In this document: piece after piece, positions 38,201 to 46,434 of the stretch
Layout: each line of letters starts with the position of its first letter
Numbering within the stretch: the stretch's first letter is position 1
Origin: Ooceraea biroi
Taxonomy: Eukaryota > Arthropoda > Insecta > Hymenoptera > Formicidae
Reading direction: 5' to 3'
DNA length: 64,000 bases
NCBI RefSeq assembly: GCF_003672135.1
Contig: NC_039517.1
Coordinates: 5,704,001-5,768,000, forward strand
Position numbers and translations under genes: made by a program
Notes under the pieces: generated by a model
Database searches by the model: none
What the model was told of the DNA's origin: nothing
Seen by the model: the letters and a program-made list of their open reading frames with translations, nothing else

Positions 38201-38355
38201 TTACGCAGTACAAGCTCGACGGCAAACTCAAAAGTTGTACGCTGTACTGCGGTGACCTGGCTACGTCTCCGTGTAACTCCTGGAGGCAAAAATCTGATAA
38301 TTGGAAACGGATAATTAATGACAGCATGGACAGGACTAGTAGAGTCTTCCATTAA
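32248..38355 (+). CDS. TGS1: Trimethylguanosine synthase (snRNA/snoRNA cap hypermethylase)
   Basis: Converts the m7G cap of snRNAs and snoRNAs to 2,2,7-trimethylguanosine using S-adenosylmethionine. Nine exons: 32,248-32,354; 33,362-33,497; 33,612-33,909; 34,137-35,490; 36,092-36,308; 37,157-37,427; 37,545-37,676; 37,749-38,047; 38,164-38,355. All have GT-AG borders and compatible phases and sum to 1,001 residues. The start was chosen because CDNYWEPLAEIYIW matches the conserved TGS1 N-terminus; the frame is open further upstream. The catalytic domain is C-terminal: YYNKRYFLFSRYNEGIQLD, WFSVTPEKIA (~797-806), AdoMet motif DAFCGAGGNAIQFA (~820), VIAIDIDPNKI (~839) and the signature SPPWGGPDY (~886-894). 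Exon 4 encodes a ~450-residue acidic, Ser/Asn-rich linker, making the protein longer than the human one (about 850). Introns carry MITE-like repeats, and the last introns are very short (71-116 bp). Confidence 0.96.
35647..35789. mobile_element. Foldback MITE in TGS1 intron 4
   Basis: Ends AATGAGAATTTAAGG and CCTTAAATTCTCATT are inverted, and the homology continues through ATACAATTTAA and GCTGTAAGAAATT on both arms. The right arm has a ~14-bp insertion (ACTTGAAGTTT region). Total is ~143 bp with no ORF. It lies between TGS1 exons 4 and 5. Confidence 0.75.
35942..35957 (-). promoter_or_regulatory. CTCF-like site in TGS1 intron 4
   Basis: The minus strand reads CACCAATAGATGGCGG, close to the CTCF consensus CCASYAGRKGGCG. 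It has the same orientation as the sites at 30.9 kb. Inferred from motif only. Confidence 0.35.
36350..36545. mobile_element. Degenerate MITE copy in TGS1 intron 5
   Basis: In reverse orientation this matches the interior of the 31,613-31,853 element: TTTAAGACCGTCTTAAG, CTGCAGAT.CTGTAT.GATCATTTCATTGGCTA and AATAAGTTAGAGTGAGA are shared. The 16-bp termini are not recognisable, so this is a truncated or diverged copy. It also carries its own inverted AAGACCGTCTTAAG pair about 75 bp apart. Confidence 0.75.
36748..36942. repeat. Degenerate tandem duplication in TGS1 intron 5
   Basis: A unit with TTTAGAAGATACAGAAAATTAGT..AAGCACG..ATTTGTA..AATATACGG at about 36,755-36,845 is followed by a diverged copy (TTTAGAGGATATAGGAAATTAGT..AAGCACG..ATTTGTATAATATATGG) at about 36,869-36,942. 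Confidence 0.5.
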
Positions 38356-38669
38356 TTGTAAATAACTGTTTGTATCAATTTGCTTAGATCTGTACTTGAT
38401 AAATTTTATTATTAAGTCCGCACCACATATATACAGTGACCATCACAATGTTGTAAAAATCATCTTGTAATATTACATTTTCTTCTATTTTTGAGCTGAT
38501 ACTTAGCTGTAGTATATCATGAAACTTCCAATAATTTTGTGTATTTAAGCAAATTGATACGGAGATCTCATTTTCATATACATTCTCTCTCAATTGTTTT
38601 TACTTGATTTTATTAAAATCGATACTTCCATGCATTTGTTTTTGAAAACAGTATTTTAATTCTATTAAA

Positions 38670-38700
38670 ATGTGTAAATCACAGGCAGTGATTTACACAT
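38670..38700. repeat. Perfect 13-bp hairpin in the TGS1 3' region
   Basis: ATGTGTAAATCAC, loop AGGCA, then the exact complement. It lies ~315 bp after the TGS1 stop and ~65 bp before an AATAAA, so it is probably in the 3'UTR. Confidence 0.85.
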
Positions 38701-38766
38701 CTTTTACAAGCTCAGTGATCAGTTTACATTTTTAATGTATATTTCTGTAATGTAATTTTAATGATT

Positions 38767-38772
38767 AATAAA
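38767..38772 (+). other. Candidate TGS1 polyadenylation signal
   Basis: The first clear canonical AATAAA noted downstream of the TGS1 stop codon (38,355). It implies a ~430-nt 3'UTR that ends before the convergent zinc-finger gene. Confidence 0.45.
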
Positions 38773-39208
38773 AATATTTGCAGAAATGAGCATTTAGCGA
38801 TACTACATTATACACCTTGTGAAACTTTATTATTTTATTTCATAAATTTACAAACGAAAGTATAATATAAAAATTACTTGATTTTTATACATAACTATTA
38901 ATTTGTAATACTTGTTCAGAGTAACCAGATTGTTGAAGTAAATTACAGTCTGAACTAGCGAGAGAATAACGATATAAATATATATTGTATATATATATAT
39001 AACCTGCTTTGTGCGTATAGCTAAAGAAATAATGGACATATTTACAATTGGATTAGCATGAATCCGAAAACGGTATCACATTAAGAATTTTCGTTTAACA
39101 TTAACTCTACGCATCATCTCGCGTCTCGCGTGTGTTAAGAAAAACTGTAATTACTAAGTGACTAGTATCTCTTCATTCGTATAAACTTCAATTTGCTTTG
39201 AAGATCAT

Positions 39209-39214
39209 TTTATT
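39209..39214 (-). other. Candidate polyadenylation signal of the zinc-finger gene
   Basis: AATAAA on the minus strand 25 bp after the stop codon at 39,239. It would give a very short 3'UTR. TGS1 and this gene converge with about 0.45 kb between their signals. Confidence 0.4.
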
Positions 39215-39238
39215 ATTACATAGAAAGTTTGTGCATAT

Positions 39239-41885
39239 TCATGAATCGATGTCAATGGTTGTGACATTTGTTTCTTCGATATCACTGGTTATCACACTCG
39301 TTTCCTCAGGCTCTGCAGGTATCGTTATACCGCCAGTGTCTATGCTTTCCTCTTCTTCTCTAGGAATCTTCAAAAAGCAATGCATCGTTTCGTCGTCCTC
39401 TTGCTCGATCGTAGAATTACTCTTGTTGTTCAGACACTCCTTCGTTGGTAGAGAAACCTCGAGGTGTTTCGATGGTATCTGTATCGTGATCGTTTGCGAT
39501 GTACCATCGGCCGATGTTGAGGAAGACATCAAATTCGCTTCTAACGTATCCCCGTCTTTCGAAAAGGCACCTAGACAACTATAAACTAATTGCGCTGCCG
39601 CAATGTTGCCGGGAAACACTTCGACATTCTCATTATCTGGAAAGTGATAAAGAAAATGAAATGATTATTAAATTAAATTAATAATAAACGGGTTTGTATC
39701 GTCTTACCTTTTTTCTGCACACTCGATTTGATTAAACCTTTTTCGTGATCTCTCACATGCTGAATATAGCTTTCATTCTTCACCGTTTTAAAAGAACATA
39801 GGTCGCATGTAAATAAACCAGATAACAGAGGATGCCTTGATTTCAAATGATTTTTATAGCTACTGCTCTGTATCGCGGTGTACGAACAATGTGGACACTT
39901 GTACGGTCGGAAGCCTAAGATAGAAAGCTAAGCTGTGTTAAATTGAAATTTTTCGCCACACAGCAGTCGATAGTTTCGAAGGATTTCAGTACTTGGAATA
40001 TTTACCCGTATGCTGCATAATGTGTCGTCGTAAAGTATTGTGGTCTCCGGTTTTGTACTTGCAGATCTCACAACTGAAAGGTTTGTCTCCTGTATGCTGA
40101 CGCAAATGCATCTGCAGCATCGCCTTCCTCGCGCTCGCGTGACCGCAAACGTTGCAGACGTACGGACGTAACTTTGAATGCACAGCTTGAACGTGATTCT
40201 TCAAACATTTCGAGTTTGCATAAGTTTTACCGCACATCTCGCACTTCTTCGAGGTGTACCACCTGGTCACTTCCAACGCTTTGCGATCTAAATGCATCAC
40301 GCGATGATTACGTAGTTGGCTGGCTTGTTTGAAGCATTTTCCACACTCGGGACACTCGTATTCGCGAGTTTCACTATGCACCCGCATGTGTGTCAACAGT
40401 TTCACCATAGTCGCGCTCTTATACGCTTGGCATATCTTACAGGTAAACAAACCTACGTCTGAAAATATTAAATTGTTCAATTCTTTTAATATATTATTTA
40501 CTCAATGTTATTCTTCTAGCTCTACGTACTAGATCTACGTACCAATCTCATGTTTCTTCCACAAGTGTAAGCTGCATTGCCGCCATTTCGTGAATTTCAT
40601 ATCGCGGCACACGTTACACTTGAATGTCGTCGCAGTCTCAGATTCCGTATGGCAAAGGATATGTTGCTGCATTATTTCCTCCGTGGCAAATTTGTACGGA
40701 CAGCCTTGATGCGAACACCTGCCAGAAATTACAAGTCTTTAGAATGAAGGAGAGATTTCTTTAGAATATATTCTCATAAAATTACTTTAAGTTAAGACAT
40801 ACTTGACGTTCCTTTCAGTTAACTCTATCATTTTCTTGTTGCGCATGTATTCCGAACTTAAAGTTTTCGAAATTTTCACCGATCTTTCAGTTTCGCTGCT
40901 TTCGACGTGCTGGTCCGCATGTTCGGTCATCAAATCAGGATTCGCCGAGTCATCGGTCAAATTTTCTTTTCCAGCTTCATCGCTCCCAATGTCCGTCAAG
41001 TGATGATCCTGAGGGAAATTAGCACGTTATTAGAAATTAAATTAAATTTCATTAAATTTCCACTACAAAATTATTACGTTAATCATATGTTCTCTGCAGC
41101 TTGCAAACGAAGGGAAACAGTTGGAACATTCCGCGCACATATAAACTATCTTTACTTCATCCACATTCTTCGAGTCTTCTTTTGGCTGTAACAACAAATT
41201 TTACATTTCACTTCAAACTTCAGCTAGGCCTAGTAAAGTATCTACTATACCATACAAAGTTGTAATAAAGATTGCTATTTACCTCAGCATTTATAGTAGC
41301 GTTCAAATGTATCTCTTGAATGTGCTCCAGCAGTTGTAGCTTATCTTGAGTTATGTAAGTACACAGCTTGCATTTAAGAGCAGTTATAATTTCTATAAAA
41401 TCATCCGTGTTAATATTATCTGTATTATCCTCTATAGCGAGATTTTTCTCTCCCTCTCCTGTAACAACTTCGTATTGTTCCTCAGATGGTTCATACGCTG
41501 CGTTTTCAACTACTATGTTCCCATTAGCGATATACTCATTCTCACAGTTTTCCACATCTTTTGACACCAGCAGGGTTTTGTCGTGACAATCCATCTGCTC
41601 CATAGGCTGAGTGGTATCCAATTCTTGAAGCACTCCGTTTTGGAACACATACATCTGTCCATTCAAGCAAACCACAGAAATTGGCTCTTCCTCCTTCTCC
41701 AGCTCAGGTTCCTTCACGACATCGATCGTATTTTGCTCCTCACTGGACGTTGCATCTTTCGCAACGTCCAACGGATCTGCCGCGATTTTATAAATGTATC
41801 TTGTGCCATTTATGTCACAACTCAGATAAGACACATCCACGTTCGTTTCTTCGTTCATTGTTGACGAGTATTGCAATCTAGTCAT
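39239..41885 (-). CDS. C2H2 zinc-finger protein with ~11 fingers, unclassified
   Basis: Probable nuclear DNA-binding protein of 716 residues; the specific orthologue is not recognised. Seven minus-strand exons: 41,885-41,283; 41,185-41,078; 41,008-40,803; 40,718-40,543; 40,458-40,006; 39,914-39,708; 39,636-39,239. All join in phase with GT-AG ends. The first ~180 residues are acidic (Glu/Asp-rich) with no known domain. Fingers: one at the end of exon 1 (CKLC..H..H); one split across exons 2-3 (CAECSNC..H..H); two in exon 4; five in exon 5, including the only canonical linker HTGDKPF; two in exon 6. The ~130-residue C-terminus is acidic and Ser/Thr-rich. An internal ATG nine codons downstream (41,858) is an alternative start. 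A splice-acceptor-like TTTTTGCCTTGCAG at 41,944-41,931 suggests a 5'UTR exon further upstream. Short degenerate linkers suggest some fingers serve protein contacts. Confidence 0.93.
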
Positions 41886-42586
41886 ACATCAATAAATGCT
41901 TCCGCACACAATTGACTTCATATTACCTGCAAGGCAAAAAGATTTCAACATCTATAAATGTAATATGTATATTAATAACTGTACAACATGTTACATTTAT
42001 GCATATTTCATTCGTTGACATTTAAATCATCATTTATTTAAATCATTTTGTCACGACACATGAAATGCACAACCTTAACTTGGAATAATGAGGTTATTTC
42101 TCTGGGCGGTTAACGATACAGCTAATGATACATGCATACGACGGTCAAAGTCAGGACTCACATATTCTCGCGTTAACAGATCAATTTTTCCACGCAACGA
42201 TATTCACGAAACAAGTAGAAAGCCCGCGTTCGTGAATATTCGAATTCGAAATCGTATCTCGCGAGAGGCACTCGAGCGTCTGGTTCGAGACTTTTGACCA
42301 TGTTCGCGCGCGTAAAAGTAGCCAAGTAAGGGTCATTGACAAAGTGCTGAATGCAAGAAAAACAAACTTACAAGTTAATAAATATTTTACGTTTATTTAG
42401 GTGCGCGAGGTGTACGGAAAAGAATGACATGAGCGTCAAATTTCGGTACATCAGCCACGAGATCCGTGACGTTCTGCCATTTTGCGTCACGTGATTGTTC
42501 ATTTCTGCTCGTTCTGCCTTGTACACTTTTTTCATAGCTTTTCCCTTTTTTCAAAAAGCCAAGAGAAACATGCTCTTTACGTGCAT

Positions 42587-42592
42587 TTTATT
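42587..42592 (-). other. Candidate LENG1 polyadenylation signal
   Basis: Minus-strand AATAAA ~190 bp after the stop at 42,784. Another at 42,397-42,392 could serve a longer transcript. The zinc-finger gene starts ~0.5 kb further on the same strand. Confidence 0.35.
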
Positions 42593-42783
42593 TTCAATTT
42601 AGCATGAATAATAAATGTTGAAACTCGACTTGAATATTTGATTTGTTTGATCTATTACAACATATCTACGATATATGTACATTTTTATGACTTTATACAG
42701 ACATTGTAATATATATTAACAAATATATAATAATCACGATACATAATTCTAGTAAAATGCCAATTTAAGAACTCGTTGTTGGC

Positions 42784-43874
42784 TCAGGTGTATCTAGGTG
42801 TCCTTTCTGCATTCTGCCTAGCGATTTCGGGAAAGAATTGCGAGTTGTATTTCTGTTTTATAACAGGTTTAAGAGTCTCAGGTGCTACGACTGGCACTGG
42901 CTCACCCTTCACTTTGGCCAATAAAGCTTCAGTTCTAAGTTTCTCGCTTTGCTCCCTCAGCAATCTTTCAGCTCTCAATTTCTCAATATCTGTGCCACCA
43001 CTTATAGCTTCTTTCTTTATCGACTCTTTATACTTCTCTTTCTTATGCTTTTTATGTTTTTTACTCTTCTTATGTTTCTTACTTGAACTCTGACTCTCTC
43101 GATCAGAGTTAGAATTATCAAAAGTACAGTGTTTCCTCTTGATACTCTCCGTCTTTACTTTTGGGTGGTCTTCAGTAGGTTGAGAACGCATAATGCTCAA
43201 ATATCTCTTTATATCTGTCATTGGATCATTCAAGATCTTTTTCTTTGTTTCTATCTCCATGTTTTGCTCTTTTTGCGTATCTGTCAATCTCGTTGGTAAT
43301 TCCTCGTACCAATTCTTTTTTCCAGTAGCCTCATTAGTATCTTGTCCTAGATATGTCAGGTATCCAATTTGCTTCTCATATTTCTCCTTCGCTTCCTTCT
43401 TCTCCCTCTCATGTTCCACATTAGGTCGATTGTAGTCAATTTTTCCACTTTCAAGTTCAGCAAAGAAGTTGACATGTTCCAACTTGTCCTTGGTGTCATT
43501 GGTTTCAGCACGGCCATCGTACTTTGATCTTGTTTGATCCCTTAATAAATTTATCCTAGCTTCCGTTTCCTAAAGAAAAAATTTCAAACGAGAGACAATG
43601 TTAAGAAAGTTTGAGTAGTAAATCAGTAGAAATTTGTTTCAAACAAAATAGATTTATATCTGTAAGGTCTTAAACAATTTGCTACATACAGCTTTTTGAA
43701 TTCGTATTTGTTTGATCCTCTCTTCTTCCGCAGCCTTTGCTTCATCTCGACGTACGCGAGCAATATTCTCCTTCGTTCGAACATGCCACCTGAATAAATT
43801 GAAAGTATATTCTTATAATCATGCTATATATTTAATAAAAATTGTCTATACCTTTTCTTTGGTAAGATATTCAT
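42784..43874 (-). CDS. LENG1: LENG1 homologue (leukocyte receptor cluster member 1-like, Cir_N domain)
   Basis: 302 residues from three minus-strand exons: 43,874-43,852; 43,789-43,690; 43,569-42,784, with consistent phases. The N-terminus MNILPKKRWHVRTKENIARV followed by RRDEAKAAEEE is the hallmark Cir_N segment of LENG1 proteins. EARINLLR and HVNFFAELESG follow. The middle and C-terminal parts are lysine/glutamate-rich coiled coil with a SKKHKKSKKHKKHKKEK nuclear-localisation-like run. The extreme C-terminus NSQFFPEIARQNAERTPRYT is compact and probably conserved. Human LENG1 is slightly shorter. Molecular function is poorly defined; the same N-terminal domain type occurs in splicing factor CWC25, so a splicing-related nuclear role is plausible inference. 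It starts head to head with SNRPF. Confidence 0.93.
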
Positions 43875-44190
43875 TGTCAGTGGTGCACAGGAACAACAAT
43901 CTTCGTGATAAAATGGTTGGGTTAAGTTTGCTTTGGTTTGCTTGTCAGAGAATTGAAATTGAATAATTTTCTGCGCTCGCGAACGCATTGAAATGGTAAT
44001 TTATGTACAATTTTCTGATTGGCTTCTGCTTACAATATATATATATAAGTAACTAGATATAGTGACTTTTGCCTCTTATGATTGGCGACCCGTAAGAGGA
44101 CTATTCGCTTTATTTCTAACGATCGCTGGTTGAGGTTAGCGGTATTGCGAATAGATAAATTTATTATTTATATTCGGCTTGTTTTAATAG
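43875..44190. promoter_or_regulatory. Shared LENG1/SNRPF bidirectional promoter and SNRPF 5' exon
   Basis: LENG1 initiates at 43,874 on the minus strand. A non-coding SNRPF 5' exon appears to end at AATAG|GTAAGT (44,190/44,191) on the plus strand. Its intron would run to the TTTTTCAG acceptor at 44,648. Both transcription starts must then lie within ~300 bp. No TATA box was seen on either strand in a convincing position, typical of housekeeping pairs. Confidence 0.55.
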
Positions 44191-44657
44191 GTAAGTAAAT
44201 GCATATGTTTTTTTTATTGATAAAATTTATACTTTTATAAAAGTATGACATTATAATGTACTATTGTTTCATGCATCATTGTGTTTATTAATACATGCGT
44301 TTATGTCAACGCAGTGTTTTAATCAAAGCGGCTTACACGAACGGATATATTGCTACTTGCATGAAATGCATATATATTTATTACCAGGAATACTGTATTT
44401 AATTGATAATTAATTTATAATAATGATGTTTATTCATAAGATATTTTGGTATAAAATTTATATATCTACAGAGAGAAAGAAAGAGAGTAAAGTCTCAAGG
44501 AATTACATGACATGTTTAAACTATTTCTTTAAATAATTAAAAATATATCAAGTAATATATATTACAGGAATATACTATATTTTTTTATAAATTTACTAAA
44601 ATGCTTATACTTGATGTATATCTTATGTTTTTTTTACATATTTTTCAGATTTTCATC

Positions 44658-44921
44658 ATGACAACAATGCCAATAAATCCCAAACCATTTTTGAATGGGT
44701 TGACTGGAAAACCAGTCATGGTGAAGCTGAAATGGGGTCATGAATACAAGGGTTACCTGGTTTCAGTTGATGGATATATGAATTTGCAGCTTGCAAATAC
44801 CGAGGAACATATAGAAGGCACTTGTACTGGAACTCTTGGCGAGGTGTTAATCAGATGCAACAATGTCATGTATATAAGAGGGGTGGAAGAATCGGATGAA
44901 GAAGGCGAAATGAAGGATTAG
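44658..44921 (+). CDS. SNRPF: Small nuclear ribonucleoprotein F (Sm core protein SmF)
   Basis: 87 residues in one coding exon. It is a component of the heptameric Sm ring (with E, G, D1, D2, D3 and B) that binds the U-rich Sm site of spliceosomal snRNAs. The Sm1 motif is LTGKPVMVKLKWGHEYKGYLVSVDGYMNLQL, and Sm2 covers LGEVLIRCNNVMYIRGV, followed by an acidic tail ESDEEGEMKD, all as in metazoan SmF. The acceptor TTTTTCAG ends at 44,648, ten bases before the ATG, implying a separate 5'UTR exon upstream. Length equals that of other animals (86-88). AATAAA follows ten bases after the stop. The downstream neighbour CHTF8 converges on it. Confidence 0.98.
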   Translation: MTTMPINPKPFLNGLTGKPVMVKLKWGHEYKGYLVSVDGYMNLQLANTEEHIEGTCTGTLGEVLIRCNNVMYIRGVEESDEEGEMKD

Positions 44922-44930
44922 GTTTAGCAC

Positions 44931-44936
44931 AATAAA
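44931..44936 (+). other. Candidate SNRPF polyadenylation signal
   Basis: AATAAA ten bases after the stop. Further AATAAA copies at about 45,008 and 45,051 could give longer ends that overlap the CHTF8 3'UTR. Confidence 0.5.
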
Positions 44937-45058
44937 TCGAAAATTAAATGTAGATAATTTCATATTATTAAGTCCTCACATTAATTTAATTGTACCATCA
45001 AACTCTTTTAATAAAAACTTTTAATAACTCAATAGAAACAATGTTACTTAAATAAAGA

Positions 45059-45064
45059 TTTATT
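45059..45064 (-). other. Candidate CHTF8 polyadenylation signal
   Basis: Minus-strand AATAAA 34 bp after the CHTF8 stop. It is only ~120 bp from the SNRPF signal on the opposite strand. Confidence 0.5.
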
Positions 45065-45097
45065 TGTACAAACAATTATCTCATAAACGAGTTTATA

Positions 45098-45579
45098 TCA
45101 ACATGGTTTTGGAACATTTGTTACTATGGGTTTCGGTCTTGATCTAAATAAAAGTTTTTTTCTTACAATTGCCATTACAGTGTATTTTGTTTCTGTGCCA
45201 TGTTGCTCACTCAGTGTATCATTTTCTACATTTTCATGATACTTTTTCAGCACAAACAGTGGCTTTTCAAGCGTTACTTCTTTTCCATGCAACACATGAA
45301 TCCCAATGATTAAAATAGGTACTCCAGTCTTTGTGAAATGAAGATCGCCGACCAATTGATCCTCTGAATTTTCGACCTTTTCAAATTTCAAGTCACCTTG
45401 CAAATCTATAATGGCCCAATCTTCTATCATTCCATCTCTAAAAGAAAATTGATTCGACATTTAATAAGAACCAAATGTTTCAGTAAATTTCTATATATGA
45501 TAAATGGAATATCTAATCATAACTATGTAAATATACGTAGAAATTACTAATAAATTTACCTTTTAATTGGTACAATCAT
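45098..45579 (-). CDS. CHTF8: Chromosome transmission fidelity protein 8 homologue (Ctf8)
   Basis: 119 residues from two exons on the minus strand: 45,579-45,560 (MIVPIK plus two bases) and 45,437-45,098, joined in phase across a 122-bp intron. Ctf8 forms, with Dcc1 and Ctf18, the accessory part of an alternative replication factor C clamp loader that loads PCNA and supports sister-chromatid cohesion. Visible conserved blocks: EDWAIIDLQGDLKFE, GDLHFTKTGVPILIIGIHVLHGKEVTLEKP, and the C-terminal KKLLFRSRPKPIVTNVPK, close to the human protein of similar length (121). The alternative start MSNQFSFRDG inside the intron frame is rejected because the spliced N-terminus fits the family better. It is tail to tail with SNRPF. 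Confidence 0.95.
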
Positions 45580-45680
45580 CTTTATTAGGTTAAACGTGAA
45601 ATGCCGCCAAAAGTTGGACTTTCGTAAAGTTACATTAAAATCAATCTATAGAAAGTATATAGAGTAAAGACTGCAAACTA

Positions 45681-45711
45681 CATATATACATATATATATA
45701 TATATATATAG
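45681..45711. repeat. (TA)n microsatellite
   Basis: Alternating AT with two C interruptions, upstream of CHTF8. Confidence 0.85.
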
Positions 45712-45790
45712 CTACATACACATCAAAGCATTTGCAGTGCTAACTGGACTACTATATACCATATTTTTAATTACATAGTTTCAAGAAACT

Positions 45791-45804
45791 CTGGTAGATG
45801 GCGC
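45791..45804 (+). promoter_or_regulatory. CTCF-like site upstream of CHTF8
   Basis: CTGGTAGATGGCGC is identical to the minus-strand core at 30,996-30,983. It lies 212 bp upstream of the CHTF8 start, and its orientation is opposite to the sites at 30.9 and 35.9 kb. Motif-based inference only. Confidence 0.35.
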
Positions 45805-46410
45805 TCTACTCGCTGGGAAGCATTTAGCTTATTTGCAGAAAAAGTTAGTTAGAATAAACCTCCGCTACGAGTCTCTACTATCTTTGATCGGAAAATGGGA
45901 TAGTAATTATGAAAAAATGTCATTTTCCATTTTTCTTGCATGCTTATTGACGGCATTTAGTGATATAATTCTATATTAATTTAAGAGGATATTATAATAT
46001 AATATAGACTCTCGATTTAATATTGCATATATTTATATTTTTACTATATTTCCAAGTTTCTTCACATGGAAGTAAATACATTGGACGTAAATCACAGCAC
46101 ATCTCCGCCTTGAATAAATACTCATGCATTAATCGTAGTAATATATGTACATGTTAAAATACAAATAAACATGTTTGTGTACACGTGTATTTTCAGCATA
46201 TTTATTTCAAATTGCTGCACAATTCTTCGAGATATATTTCGATACAACATTTGCTCGATGACATGTCATAGGTAAATTTAACAATTTTCTTTTGTATATG
46301 TATATGTACAGAGAGTCAGATCTTTATAAATTCGTCGGATTGGACGCACAGATTTCGATGGTTTGAACACTTGAAAATGATATACTGATATAAAATATAT
46401 ATATATATAT

Positions 46411-46434
46411 AATCGTTTATATATATAAACGATT
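46411..46434. repeat. 24-bp perfect palindrome
   Basis: AATCGTTTATAT followed directly by its reverse complement, adjoining an AT tract. Non-coding. Confidence 0.9.
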
